DNA from: Abditibacteriaceae bacterium
GTDB lineage: Bacteria; Armatimonadota; Abditibacteriia; Abditibacteriales; Abditibacteriaceae
Direction of reading: 5' to 3'
DNA: 52,627 nt
NCBI GenBank assembly: GCA_019239895.1
Contig: JAFAZH010000030.1
Location: forward strand, 1-52,627
Shown: positions 34,405 through 41,671 of the stretch, piece after piece
Layout of the letters: each line of letters begins with the position of its first letter
How positions within the stretch are numbered: the stretch's first letter is position 1
The notes under the pieces: model-generated
What the model was told of the DNA's origin: nothing
The model's database searches: none
What the model saw: the letters and a program-made list of their open reading frames with translations, nothing else
Made by a program: the position numbers and the translations under genes

Positions 34405-35400
34405 ATGCAGGTGAAGCATGGGTGTTACAAAGCATTGTGGGGCTTGATTCTGATAGGTTTAGTCAGCTTGAGTAGCTTCTACGGAGCGCACTTGAAGGCC
34501 CAATCAGAGGACGCTGGAGCCGCAACTTCAGAAGAGGCAGCCAAAGAGTTCATCGGCTTCTTAACACTGCCCTATGCAGAACCGAGACCGAACTGGTCGC
34601 CACGCGGGGTGGCGACGAAAAAGAACCAGGATTTATTGGGTGGGGAAGGTATAGATAGGCTCTTACAAGAGATGTATAAGGAATTTCGGCTCTCCCAGTG
34701 GAAAGCGGAATCAAAACTCGACGCTAAAGGCGACACTGCCACTGTGCGCTTCTTGCCAGCCAATGAAATTCAGCCTGTCATTTGCGCTCACGAGGAGAAT
34801 GGTTGGCACGTTGACCTGATAGCAACTTACGCACGCTGGAACAATTTGGATGAGAAAGAGGGCCTCCAGAAACTTTCGACCCTCACAGGCGTTGTGATTC
34901 CGGGCGTGCCCGCCAATCAAGCTGTCATCAATAAGATGTGCCAGAGCAATCTCAAGCAATTAGGGCTGGCAATAGCGCAGTATAACCAAGATTATGATGA
35001 ACTGATGCCGCCTGCGAATAAATGGAGTGATGTGCTTCAACCTTATGTGAAGTCGGAGGCTGTCAATCACTGTCCGGCAGCAGGTCAAAAAGATTATGGC
35101 TATGCTATGAACTGGAAGTTCAGCCGCCGGTCAATGAATTATATAGAATCGCTCGCTACTACGACGGAATTTTATGAAAGCAATGTGCTACAACGCAATC
35201 GTAATGGCGACGGCAAAGACCTGACCTTCCGCCATGAGGTAGAAGGGGTTTTAGGCGCTAATTACACCTATGCTGATGGGCATGTGAAGTGGAATCGGTT
35301 CGATCAACCTCAAGAGTTTCGGCTGGCACCACCCGGTTCTACCTCACGACCTACGATCCCTAAAACCAACAGCACACGCAGTAAACCAGACCGGAAGTAA
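34405..35400 (+). CDS. Exported protein with DUF1559-like C-terminal segment
   Basis: 331 residues. A signal segment (about 8-27) ends near LKAQSED. The C-terminal 180 residues contain MCQSNLKQLGLAIAQYNQDY, PYVKSEAVNHCPAAG and YTYADGHVKWNRFD, the pattern of the DUF1559 pseudopilin-like family common in Planctomycetes and Armatimonadota, where an H-X9-DG ending is typical. Here the His-to-DG gap is 13. Unlike most DUF1559 proteins it lacks the type IV pilin N-terminal helix and its own N-terminal region is a small alpha/beta domain, so it is probably exported rather than assembled into a pilus. RBS AAAGGAG precedes the start. Confidence 0.8.
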   Translation: MQVKHGCYKALWGLILIGLVSLSSFYGAHLKAQSEDAGAATSEEAAKEFIGFLTLPYAEPRPNWSPRGVATKKNQDLLGGEGIDRLLQEMYKEFRLSQWKAESKLDAKGDTATVRFLPANEIQPVICAHEENGWHVDLIATYARWNNLDEKEGLQKLSTLTGVVIPGVPANQAVINKMCQSNLKQLGLAIAQYNQDYDELMPPANKWSDVLQPYVKSEAVNHCPAAGQKDYGYAMNWKFSRRSMNYIESLATTTEFYESNVLQRNRNGDGKDLTFRHEVEGVLGANYTYADGHVKWNRFDQPQEFRLAPPGSTSRPTIPKTNSTRSKPDRK

Positions 35401-35415
35401 CCCGTTAAAATTCTC

Positions 35416-36189
35416 ATGTTCAAGTTCTGCCCTGACCTTCGCTTACGCTTGAGTGGGCTGCTCACTTATCTCATCACGGGGACGCTCATCAGGCTGTTCT
35501 GGCTGTTTGAGAGCACAATGGATATTCGCGCCTGGGGCATGGAGAATCTGCGCCTTTTGAAGCGTGAACATCCCGATGAGAATCCATTGTTAGTCCTCTG
35601 GCACGGCAAAGGTTTTGTGCCCATTGCTTATTTTCATAATGAAGAGTTATGTCTGTATGCCAGTCATAGCCGCGAGCCGGATTACGGCGGCTTTCCGAAA
35701 GCCTTTCGTTGGTTCACCCTGCGCATGATTGAGCGTATGGGCTATAGAGTGTTGGACGCCGCGCAGTTCAATAGTGAATCGCGGGGCGTGTTGCATTTTG
35801 TGCAGACACTACGCCAGGAGTGTGGTGGAGCGATTGCGGCAGATGGCCCTGGTGGGCCAATTTACGAAGCCAAGCCGGGTGCCTGTTTTCTGGGTAAGAA
35901 AGCAGGCGTCACCCTGTTGCCTGTTGGGTCTGCCATTGCGCAGGGCGTGCGGCTGAATCAGTGGGATTATTTTGAGATACCCTACCTCTTCAGCCGTGCC
36001 ACCATTGTTGTTGAGGAACCTATCTGGGTGCCTGCTGATGCCAAAGATGAGGTGTTGGAGAATAAGACGCAAGAATTAGAAAACGCATTGAATCGTGCCA
36101 ACCGCAAAGCAGAAGAAAAACTGCATTTTAATACGGGTATGTCCAAGGCCGCAATATCATGGAAGAAAACGGGACTCAAGCGATCTTGA
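35416..36189 (+). CDS. DUF374/LpxL-like lysophospholipid acyltransferase
   Basis: 257 residues. A hydrophobic N-terminus (about 13-30) anchors it to the membrane. The conserved blocks VLWHGKGFVPIAYFH, YASHSREPDYGG, AADGPGGPIYEAKPG and LPVGSA match the DUF374 family, related to LpxL/LpxM acyltransferases (the His in the first block would be catalytic). It may add an acyl chain to a lipid or sugar-lipid in the inner membrane. It starts 15 nt after the DUF1559-like gene and overlaps the next gene by 31 bp. Confidence 0.88.
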   Translation: MFKFCPDLRLRLSGLLTYLITGTLIRLFWLFESTMDIRAWGMENLRLLKREHPDENPLLVLWHGKGFVPIAYFHNEELCLYASHSREPDYGGFPKAFRWFTLRMIERMGYRVLDAAQFNSESRGVLHFVQTLRQECGGAIAADGPGGPIYEAKPGACFLGKKAGVTLLPVGSAIAQGVRLNQWDYFEIPYLFSRATIVVEEPIWVPADAKDEVLENKTQELENALNRANRKAEEKLHFNTGMSKAAISWKKTGLKRS

Positions 36190-36533
36190 TTGGTTGCTGC
36201 CTCATCGTAACCAATATTGTCCTCGCGGCGTTTGGTGGTGTCATCACCCTGTTAGTCATTGTCACTACGACTGGCATCACTTTGTTCACCGCAGACGAAC
36301 CAGGGGCACTCGCTTCAGGCCATAAGATGCACGCCAATAATAGCGGATTAATGGCCGAATGTGTTTCCCTGGTTTTAGTTTTTATAATTTCCGCAACGAT
36401 TAATTGGTTGTTGTGTATTTCGCTGCTCAAGGATCGGCAAGCTGCCAGAAAATATGCGCTGTCGGTCAGCCTGTTGCCAACCATCATGGCGGGGGTCATT
36501 GGCATTCTGATTTTGGCTCACTATACACTATGA
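36159..36533 (+). CDS. Small membrane protein overlapping the acyltransferase gene
   Basis: 124 residues with hydrophobic segments at about 8-45, 64-90 and 100-122 (ILIGCCLIVTNIVLAAFGGV; LLPTIMAGVIGILILAH). The first 31 bp overlap the 3' end of the acyltransferase gene in another frame. The hydrophobic pattern and codon use support a real gene. No family is recognised. Confidence 0.5.
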   Translation: MEENGTQAILIGCCLIVTNIVLAAFGGVITLLVIVTTTGITLFTADEPGALASGHKMHANNSGLMAECVSLVLVFIISATINWLLCISLLKDRQAARKYALSVSLLPTIMAGVIGILILAHYTL

Positions 36534-36552
36534 ATGATTCTAAGCCATGATT

Positions 36553-37431
36553 TTACAGGCGCAGATAGCGCAGTAACCAGGCGGCAGTCGTAGCCAGGGC
36601 GGCGAAGGCTCCCACAATGAGCAGGGGATACAACAGAAACCAGAGCACATGCGGCGCGAAAAAGGTGAGGGCCAGTGCGATGAGCAATAATACGACTCCA
36701 ACCGGAGCCAGTCCTTTTATCCACTCGGCTTCATTGTTCAGCAGTCGTAGATGCTCGGCAGGTTGCGGCTTTGGTTCCGCTATGGCGGGGTTATTGTCCG
36801 TTTGTTCTAACGGCTCATCCATCGGTGCAGCACCAGGTGCGGTAGCGGCTGGCTTGCGTAAAGCGGCTCGCAGTTCAGCAATGGTATCTTCGTAAGCGGC
36901 AATTTCATAGACTTGCCTGCGAATACGCGCTGAGACCGCGCCGCCGTATAATGCCACGCCCCAGAAAGCAAGCAGTTTCAGACCTTCTCCGCCAACCACA
37001 CTGGGTTGCAGTTGGTGCGGTCCTAATGAAAGTGCAATGGGGTAAAACACGTTCACTAAGACGGCAATATAGAGGCTCATCACCAGGCCATAACGGATGC
37101 AGTTGGAGACTAAAAGGACAAAGTAGACAAAGAAGTAAGGGCTTTGATTGAGGCCGGAGTTGCTGATGAGAAAGGTGAGTAGCATCAGATCAAGTCCGAC
37201 CGAAATATACTTGTAAAAGGATGAACACGCGCCCGCACGAAAAAGATAGAAGGAGTGAAAGAGGTTAATCAACAGGGCTGCCCCGAACAACGAGAGAAAT
37301 CCGGTGCGTGAGAGCGTGACAATACCTTGCACCTGCTGTTGATAAACCAGCGCCGCCAGAATGAAGATTCCACACCAGCGCGCAATGGTCTTACTGCGTT
37401 CGGTTTGGCACTCGCTTTCGATTCCAGGCAT
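36553..37431 (-). CDS. Six-helix membrane protein resembling a sensor module without an output domain
   Basis: 292 residues. Six N-terminal hydrophobic helices span about 18-175, like the MASE/7TMR sensor parts of histidine kinases. A helical, charged stretch follows (RRQVYEIAAYEDTIAELRAA), then a Pro/Ala-rich linker and two more hydrophobic helices near the end. No kinase, GGDEF or phosphatase domain follows. It may be a receptor that works with a partner, or a transporter of unknown type. It converges with the small membrane gene before it, leaving only 19 nt between. Confidence 0.7.
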   Translation of the reverse strand: MPGIESECQTERSKTIARWCGIFILAALVYQQQVQGIVTLSRTGFLSLFGAALLINLFHSFYLFRAGACSSFYKYISVGLDLMLLTFLISNSGLNQSPYFFVYFVLLVSNCIRYGLVMSLYIAVLVNVFYPIALSLGPHQLQPSVVGGEGLKLLAFWGVALYGGAVSARIRRQVYEIAAYEDTIAELRAALRKPAATAPGAAPMDEPLEQTDNNPAIAEPKPQPAEHLRLLNNEAEWIKGLAPVGVVLLLIALALTFFAPHVLWFLLYPLLIVGAFAALATTAAWLLRYLRL

Positions 37432-37514
37432 ATTGAATTGCGGATTGTAGATTTCGGATTGCGGATTTTATTGCGCTGTAGGTGAGATGAAACTCGCTTC
37501 TTACCTGACCTGCG

Positions 37515-38510
37515 ATGATAAGTATTATGGATGGACTTGTCAAGGTGATAGGATGCAAATTAAAGAAGCAACGTAAAACAGAGGTGCAGGCAGGGGCCGC
37601 GTTCTGGAAGCGTATCCTTTGGGGCTTAGGTGTGAGTGTGGCCTTGGGGAGCGCGGCTTTGGGACTTTGGTCGCTGGCCCTGGCCTATCTGTCAACACAT
37701 CCGATCCGCTGTCGGCTGCGTAGCACACCAGAGGAACACGAGTTGCCTTTTGAAGAGGTGACCTTCCTCTCTAAAGATGGCGTGCGACTTTCCGGTTGGT
37801 TTATTCCCTCCCCGCAGGCGTGGGCAGGCATTATTCTCTGTCATGGCTTCCCGAACAACCGCTGGGAAATGATGCACTGGGCAAGGTTTCTCTACCCGGA
37901 AGGCTATCATTTGCTTTTGTTTGATTTCCGCGCTCTGGGTCACAGTGAGGGTGATTTATGTTCCATAGGCTATTATGAAACCGGGGATTTGCTGGGTGCG
38001 GTAGATTACTTAACGACACGCCCAGAAATGCAACAGTTACCGTTGGGTGTCCTCGGCCTTTCGATGGGTGGGGCAGTGGCACTTATGGCAGCGGCAGAGG
38101 ATGAGCGCATCACGGCGGTGGCTACGCATGGCGCGTATGCGAATTTAGAACGTGCCCTGGCCCAACGCTGCCGTATGTATCTGGGGCCGCTTGGCCCGGC
38201 CATGCATAGACCAACAGCCTGGTGGGGGCGCCGCTGGTTCCCGCTCCATCCAAGCGAAGTCTCGCCTCTGAATGCCGTACCGCATATTGCCCCTCGTCCC
38301 CTTTTGTTTTTCCACGGCAGTCGTGACCTGATTGTTAGTCCTAACGATGCTCGTGCCCTCTATGAAGCAGCAAAAGAGCCTAAACAATTGCAGTGGCTGC
38401 CGAACTCGTGGCACGCCAGCATTAATCCGCAAGATCAAGCCGCTTATGAAGCCACTTTAAAGGAGTTCTTTGCTAAGCATCTGGTGGGAAGCCATCTACC
38501 GGGGCTATAA
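37515..38510 (+). CDS. Membrane-anchored alpha/beta hydrolase
   Basis: 331 residues. A membrane anchor lies at about 35-60. The hydrolase domain has the oxyanion HGFPNNRW, the nucleophile elbow GLSMGG (Ser183), and the acid and His in HGSRDLIVSPNDA and NSWHASINP. No specific substrate group is evident. Its last codons (LPGL, then TAA) are encoded by the first hairpin of a GC-rich mosaic, so the natural C-terminus may have been replaced by the repeat. Confidence 0.85.
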   Translation: MISIMDGLVKVIGCKLKKQRKTEVQAGAAFWKRILWGLGVSVALGSAALGLWSLALAYLSTHPIRCRLRSTPEEHELPFEEVTFLSKDGVRLSGWFIPSPQAWAGIILCHGFPNNRWEMMHWARFLYPEGYHLLLFDFRALGHSEGDLCSIGYYETGDLLGAVDYLTTRPEMQQLPLGVLGLSMGGAVALMAAAEDERITAVATHGAYANLERALAQRCRMYLGPLGPAMHRPTAWWGRRWFPLHPSEVSPLNAVPHIAPRPLLFFHGSRDLIVSPNDARALYEAAKEPKQLQWLPNSWHASINPQDQAAYEATLKEFFAKHLVGSHLPGL

Positions 38511-38640
38511 AAGCCCCGGCAGGAAGGCCGTTGGCCAAGCGTCCGTTGGACGCCGTAAGGATAAAGTAAGAGTTAGAGCCGTCCGGTAGGACGGTCGGCT
38601 TTAGCCTCCCTGCCGGGTATTTCAATGCCCGGCTGTGGCT
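38498..38640. repeat. GC-rich palindrome mosaic J that overlaps the ends of two convergent genes
   Basis: Words: CCGGGGCTATAAAAGCCCCGG (38500-38520), GGCCGTTGGCC, GCGTCCGTTGGACGC, and CCGTCCGGTAGGACGG (about 38580-38595), bounded by CGGCAGGAAG and CTCCCTGCCG. The stop codon of the hydrolase and the last 16 or so codons of the cupin gene (PGREAKADRPTGRL) lie inside it. Confidence 0.85.
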
Positions 38641-38998
38641 CAGTTAAAACTGTATCCTCGTCAGAATAGGCAGGGGCGCAGCAACAGAGGAAGACTAGGG
38701 GCATTGCGCCGGTGTTCCAGATTTTGTGTCTTTGTCCAGCAGGAATGGCAATGGCATCTCCAACCACAGCAAGACGTTCCTCTCCTTCGATGCGCATCCT
38801 CGCCTCGCCTTGCAGGATATAATAAATTTCTTCGGCTAAAGGATGAAAGTGCTCACAAGTTGCGCCGTCAACGGGCAACGTCGCTTCTGCTAAACTCTGG
38901 TTGCGGACTACCGAGTGGCGAGGATGCAGTAACTCTCGAATTTCAGAGCCATCCATAGTGGTAAAAGCTTCTACCTTATTGCGCTGAATGATGTCCAT
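38573..38998 (-). CDS. Cupin-domain protein
   Basis: 141 residues. The double-stranded beta-helix has the metal-binding motifs EHFHPLAEEIYYILQGEA (two His and a Glu) and GQRHKIWN (third His). Such single cupins bind a metal and a small acid or sugar; the substrate is unknown. A ribosome binding site (AGGAGAAAC) precedes the start. The last 16 residues (PGREAKADRPTGRL and neighbours) are translated repeat, so the real domain ends near residue 125. Downstream of speD on the same strand, with a strong hairpin between them. Confidence 0.85.
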   Translation of the reverse strand: MDIIQRNKVEAFTTMDGSEIRELLHPRHSVVRNQSLAEATLPVDGATCEHFHPLAEEIYYILQGEARMRIEGEERLAVVGDAIAIPAGQRHKIWNTGAMPLVFLCCCAPAYSDEDTVLTEPQPGIEIPGREAKADRPTGRL

Positions 38999-39041
38999 GA
39001 GGTTTCTCCTGATCTCCTGATGTCATTAAGAGAATACGACA

Positions 39042-39074
39042 AAGGGCTGCGTCTGAATTTCAGACGCAGCCCTT
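39042..39074 (-). terminator. Hairpin terminator downstream of speD
   Basis: A perfect 15-bp stem with a 3-nt loop (39042-39056 with 39060-39074), CTGCGTCTGA-rich. The T-run after it on the minus strand is weak (CCCTTTGTCGT), so termination may be partial. It lies in the 93-nt spacer between speD and the cupin gene. Confidence 0.6.
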
Positions 39075-39091
39075 CACTATTGCTACAGAAG

Positions 39092-39646
39092 TTACTTGGT
39101 GGCAGTGCCGTTAGCGGAATGGCCATTATGGGAATAGCCATTCAAGACATTGCCATTAGTCTCGTAACCGTTGGGGTGATAACCGTTGAGAGCCGTATAA
39201 GGAGCTTGTGGCTCTTGCGGATCGGGTTTGGTGATATTGGGGGTGAAAGCAGTTACGCTTTTGGCCATCGCGGTGGGCAGCATGGTAGTTTCATTGCCAT
39301 ATTCCAACCCACGACGTAAGACACAGGTTTCCACTTCCTGAAGCCCAAACGCTTGGCTCAACAGTTCACACGTCAGTGCGGGGTCGAACTCTTTGCACGA
39401 AAAGACATCAATCGAGACCTCATGTCTTTCGGGAAACGTGTGAACGGAAATGTGTGATTCGGCGATCATGACAAAGCCGCTGATGCCCCAGTCTTCGGGT
39501 GTCACGCCGACATAGCGGGTGACAATCGGTGGCATGATTTTAGTCATGTTGATACGACCGGGCAACGTGTCCAACAACTCATATAATGCGGGCAGGTCTT
39601 GCAGCTTGTGCCAATCGCCGCCGCGTCCTTCAATTACCAAATGCAT
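39092..39646 (-). CDS. speD: S-adenosylmethionine decarboxylase proenzyme with a long Asn/Gly tail
   Basis: 184 residues; the bacterial short form is about 120-140. The self-cleavage site is clear (MIAESHISVHTFPE, pyruvoyl-forming Ser64), and the Cys and His of the active site are in SIDVFSCKEF. It makes decarboxylated SAM, the aminopropyl donor for spermidine. After the core ends near residue 118 comes a low-complexity tail with repeated NGY/NGH/NGN words (NGYHPNGYETNGNVLNGYSH). Strong AAGGAGG site before the ATG. No speE or speA gene is in the window. Its leader region (39647-40362) holds structured DNA. Confidence 0.93.
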   Translation of the reverse strand: MHLVIEGRGGDWHKLQDLPALYELLDTLPGRINMTKIMPPIVTRYVGVTPEDWGISGFVMIAESHISVHTFPERHEVSIDVFSCKEFDPALTCELLSQAFGLQEVETCVLRRGLEYGNETTMLPTAMAKSVTAFTPNITKPDPQEPQAPYTALNGYHPNGYETNGNVLNGYSHNGHSANGTATK

Positions 39647-40362
39647 TTACTGCCTCCTTAGCAGTGGCGGGGACATTGTGGCCCCTCGCCATATCAAGCC
39701 CGACGCTCGTAAGTGAAAGGTGCAAGTTGATGTAAATCTTGAAGCTCGTCGTGCCTCTCATTCGCTCCCAGATTCCCTGCAATTCACTCGTTGTTAACCG
39801 GGCCACACTCCTTCCGCGATTTATTAATTTATGAATTTCCCGCATCGCGGACGGGAAATCCTCTCTGTGCGCCAACGACCATTTATACCTGACCCATTCC
39901 CAAACCTAATTGAATGCGCTTGGCTAAACGGTTCTGGTAGGGACGCTATGCAATAAGATTTTCTAACTTTTAATCAACTTAGCCGGGGCCTTAAACTTCT
40001 CCCCGTGCGGACACAGAAAAAGTCACACCAGTATCAGGACTAATCCTCGCTCTTGCGAGTTAGGCCCCCAGTGTGACTTGAGACTTATCCAACTAAGATG
40101 ACTTCAAGGTAACATTCAGCTAATCTGCATTGCAGCGCGTTTTAGCATACATGCAGACGCTATAAAAATCAAGTGGTTGCGCGAAAATTAATGACCTAGA
40201 CCTAACCCCCGCCGCCCAGAGGGCACCCGGCCCTACCCGAACCGGGAAGGGGGTGTCAGAGGACTACGCATCGTTTAAATTCTAGTTTTAGTCTTAACTA
40301 TACAGTGATCCAGTGTTCCCCTCGCCGCCTATTAGTCTGGGAGTGAGAGGGCGGAGAGAAGT
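39647..40362. other. 716-bp gene-free region upstream of speD
   Basis: No supported gene. A 246-nt frame at 39630-39875 (-) overlaps the speD start and has no family match, so it is not called. The right part (40196-40265) is a degraded GC-rich mosaic (CTAACCCCCGCCGCCC, GGCCCTACCCGAACCGGGAA). The middle holds a large hairpin at 40016-40079 followed on the minus strand by TTTTTC. The left part contains AT-rich spacers that could hold the speD promoter. Confidence 0.6.
40016..40079 (-). terminator. Composite hairpin with T-run, minus strand, upstream of speD
   Basis: A 9-bp outer stem (40020-40028 with 40071-40079) encloses a second stem, CTCGC TCTT GCGAG with CTAA/TTAG flanks (40040-40064). 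On the minus strand it is followed by TTTTTCTG. It could be the terminator of the aldo/keto reductase transcript or part of a regulated leader of speD. Confidence 0.55.
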
Positions 40363-41571
40363 CTAACTCTGGCTGAGACGCTTCTGTTCCTCCCCAGCCA
40401 GCATCTCGTGTGCCTCGCGCAACACTTGGGGAATGCGCGCTGCAAAAGGGCTGCGTGTCAGAGCCGGGGCCAAGGCAATCTCGCTTTCTTCATCTAAGCC
40501 ATTAGCAGTCTGACCGGGAAACCAGTGGCCCCCATTACCCAGCAGGTTGTAACGCATTTTGCCCCACTCCACAAGGTCAAGTGATTTGGCATAAGTCCAG
40601 AGGCGCAATATCTCTAATACGTTGATGTCGCCGGGAACCTCATGATGGTCGGGCAAGCCTTCCGACCAACGCTGCGTCCAGTCTTCACCCCACACTTTCA
40701 TCATTTCTTCCCGTAGCCGTTGCTCAATAGGGCCGATGGTTTCAGGAATTTGGTCGTAATAAGCAAGTGCTTCAACGTGCTCGTCAAAGTCGGTGGGGCG
40801 TGCTGCGCCAATACTAAGCGTATGCACCTGGGGACGCTGTAAGCAATAGAGGTCATTGAACTGCATGGGCGTCAGCGGTTGGCACAAATCTACCATCTTC
40901 GCAGGTGGCTCATAAAGCTTGCCACCTTTATCATTGGGCGAAATAATAAAAACGCCCATATCCACTTTGGTGGCTTCTTCAATGGCGGGCCAGTTGAGGT
41001 CGTTCACAAAATACCAGTGAACGTTCATATAATCAAATTCTGTTGTCCTTGCCGCCGCTTGAATCATCCCGCAACTGCCATGCGTGGAAAAGCCTACAAA
41101 GCGCACCCGGCCTTCACGCTGAAGCTGACGCGCGATTTTCATGCAGCCGTTGCGCAGCACCACTTGATTCAGCAGTTCGATGGTACTCATGCCATGAAAG
41201 GCCAATAAGTCCACATATTCCAGTTGCAGGTAATTCATGGACTTGTTGAAAGTCTCTAAGAACTGCTTGGGGTCTTCATTGGGGCCGACTTTGGTTTGGA
41301 CAATTAACTGCTCGCGCGGCAGTTTGGGCAAGATACGCCCCAGTTGATATTCGCTGGAGCCATAGCCCCGCGCTGTTTCAATATGATTGATGCCTAATTC
41401 CAGAGCACGATGCACCGTGGCTTCTACGTTAGCTTGATTCTCCGGCGTAATATCATCCGGCTCAAACTCTCCCCACTTTTGCTGATAACGCATCCCTCCG
41501 CACGATAAGACCGGCATTTGTAATTCCGTGCGCCCGAAACGACGATAGCGCATTGTATTCGTGTTGCTCAA
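40363..41571 (-). CDS. Aldo/keto reductase with Asp-to-Glu change in the tetrad
   Basis: 402 residues. The fold and N-terminus (MRYRRFGRTELQMPVLSCGG) fit the AKR family. The motif that normally reads IDTAxxYG reads IETARGYGSSE, so the first catalytic residue is Glu; Lys (VQTKVG) and His (LAFHG) are kept. The C-terminal 100 residues are an added helical domain (EVPGDINVLEILRLWTYAKS), found in a known subgroup with this same change. Last gene of a minus-strand set with an aldehyde dehydrogenase-like protein. NADPH-dependent reduction of a carbonyl compound is expected; the substrate is unknown. Confidence 0.85.
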   Translation of the reverse strand: MSNTNTMRYRRFGRTELQMPVLSCGGMRYQQKWGEFEPDDITPENQANVEATVHRALELGINHIETARGYGSSEYQLGRILPKLPREQLIVQTKVGPNEDPKQFLETFNKSMNYLQLEYVDLLAFHGMSTIELLNQVVLRNGCMKIARQLQREGRVRFVGFSTHGSCGMIQAAARTTEFDYMNVHWYFVNDLNWPAIEEATKVDMGVFIISPNDKGGKLYEPPAKMVDLCQPLTPMQFNDLYCLQRPQVHTLSIGAARPTDFDEHVEALAYYDQIPETIGPIEQRLREEMMKVWGEDWTQRWSEGLPDHHEVPGDINVLEILRLWTYAKSLDLVEWGKMRYNLLGNGGHWFPGQTANGLDEESEIALAPALTRSPFAARIPQVLREAHEMLAGEEQKRLSQS

Positions 41572-41671
41572 AGAACTTCTCCCAGTAAGATTAAGATTTG
41601 AAACACCAGTCTTTTACTGGCCTGATAATAAACAATTGTAATCAATTCGACGATGGGTAGGTGACTTATTG

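Noticed and set aside
39630..39875. 81-codon minus-strand frame overlapping the speD start
   Set aside because: It overlaps the speD start and its ribosome binding site and has no similarity I recognise; probably chance.
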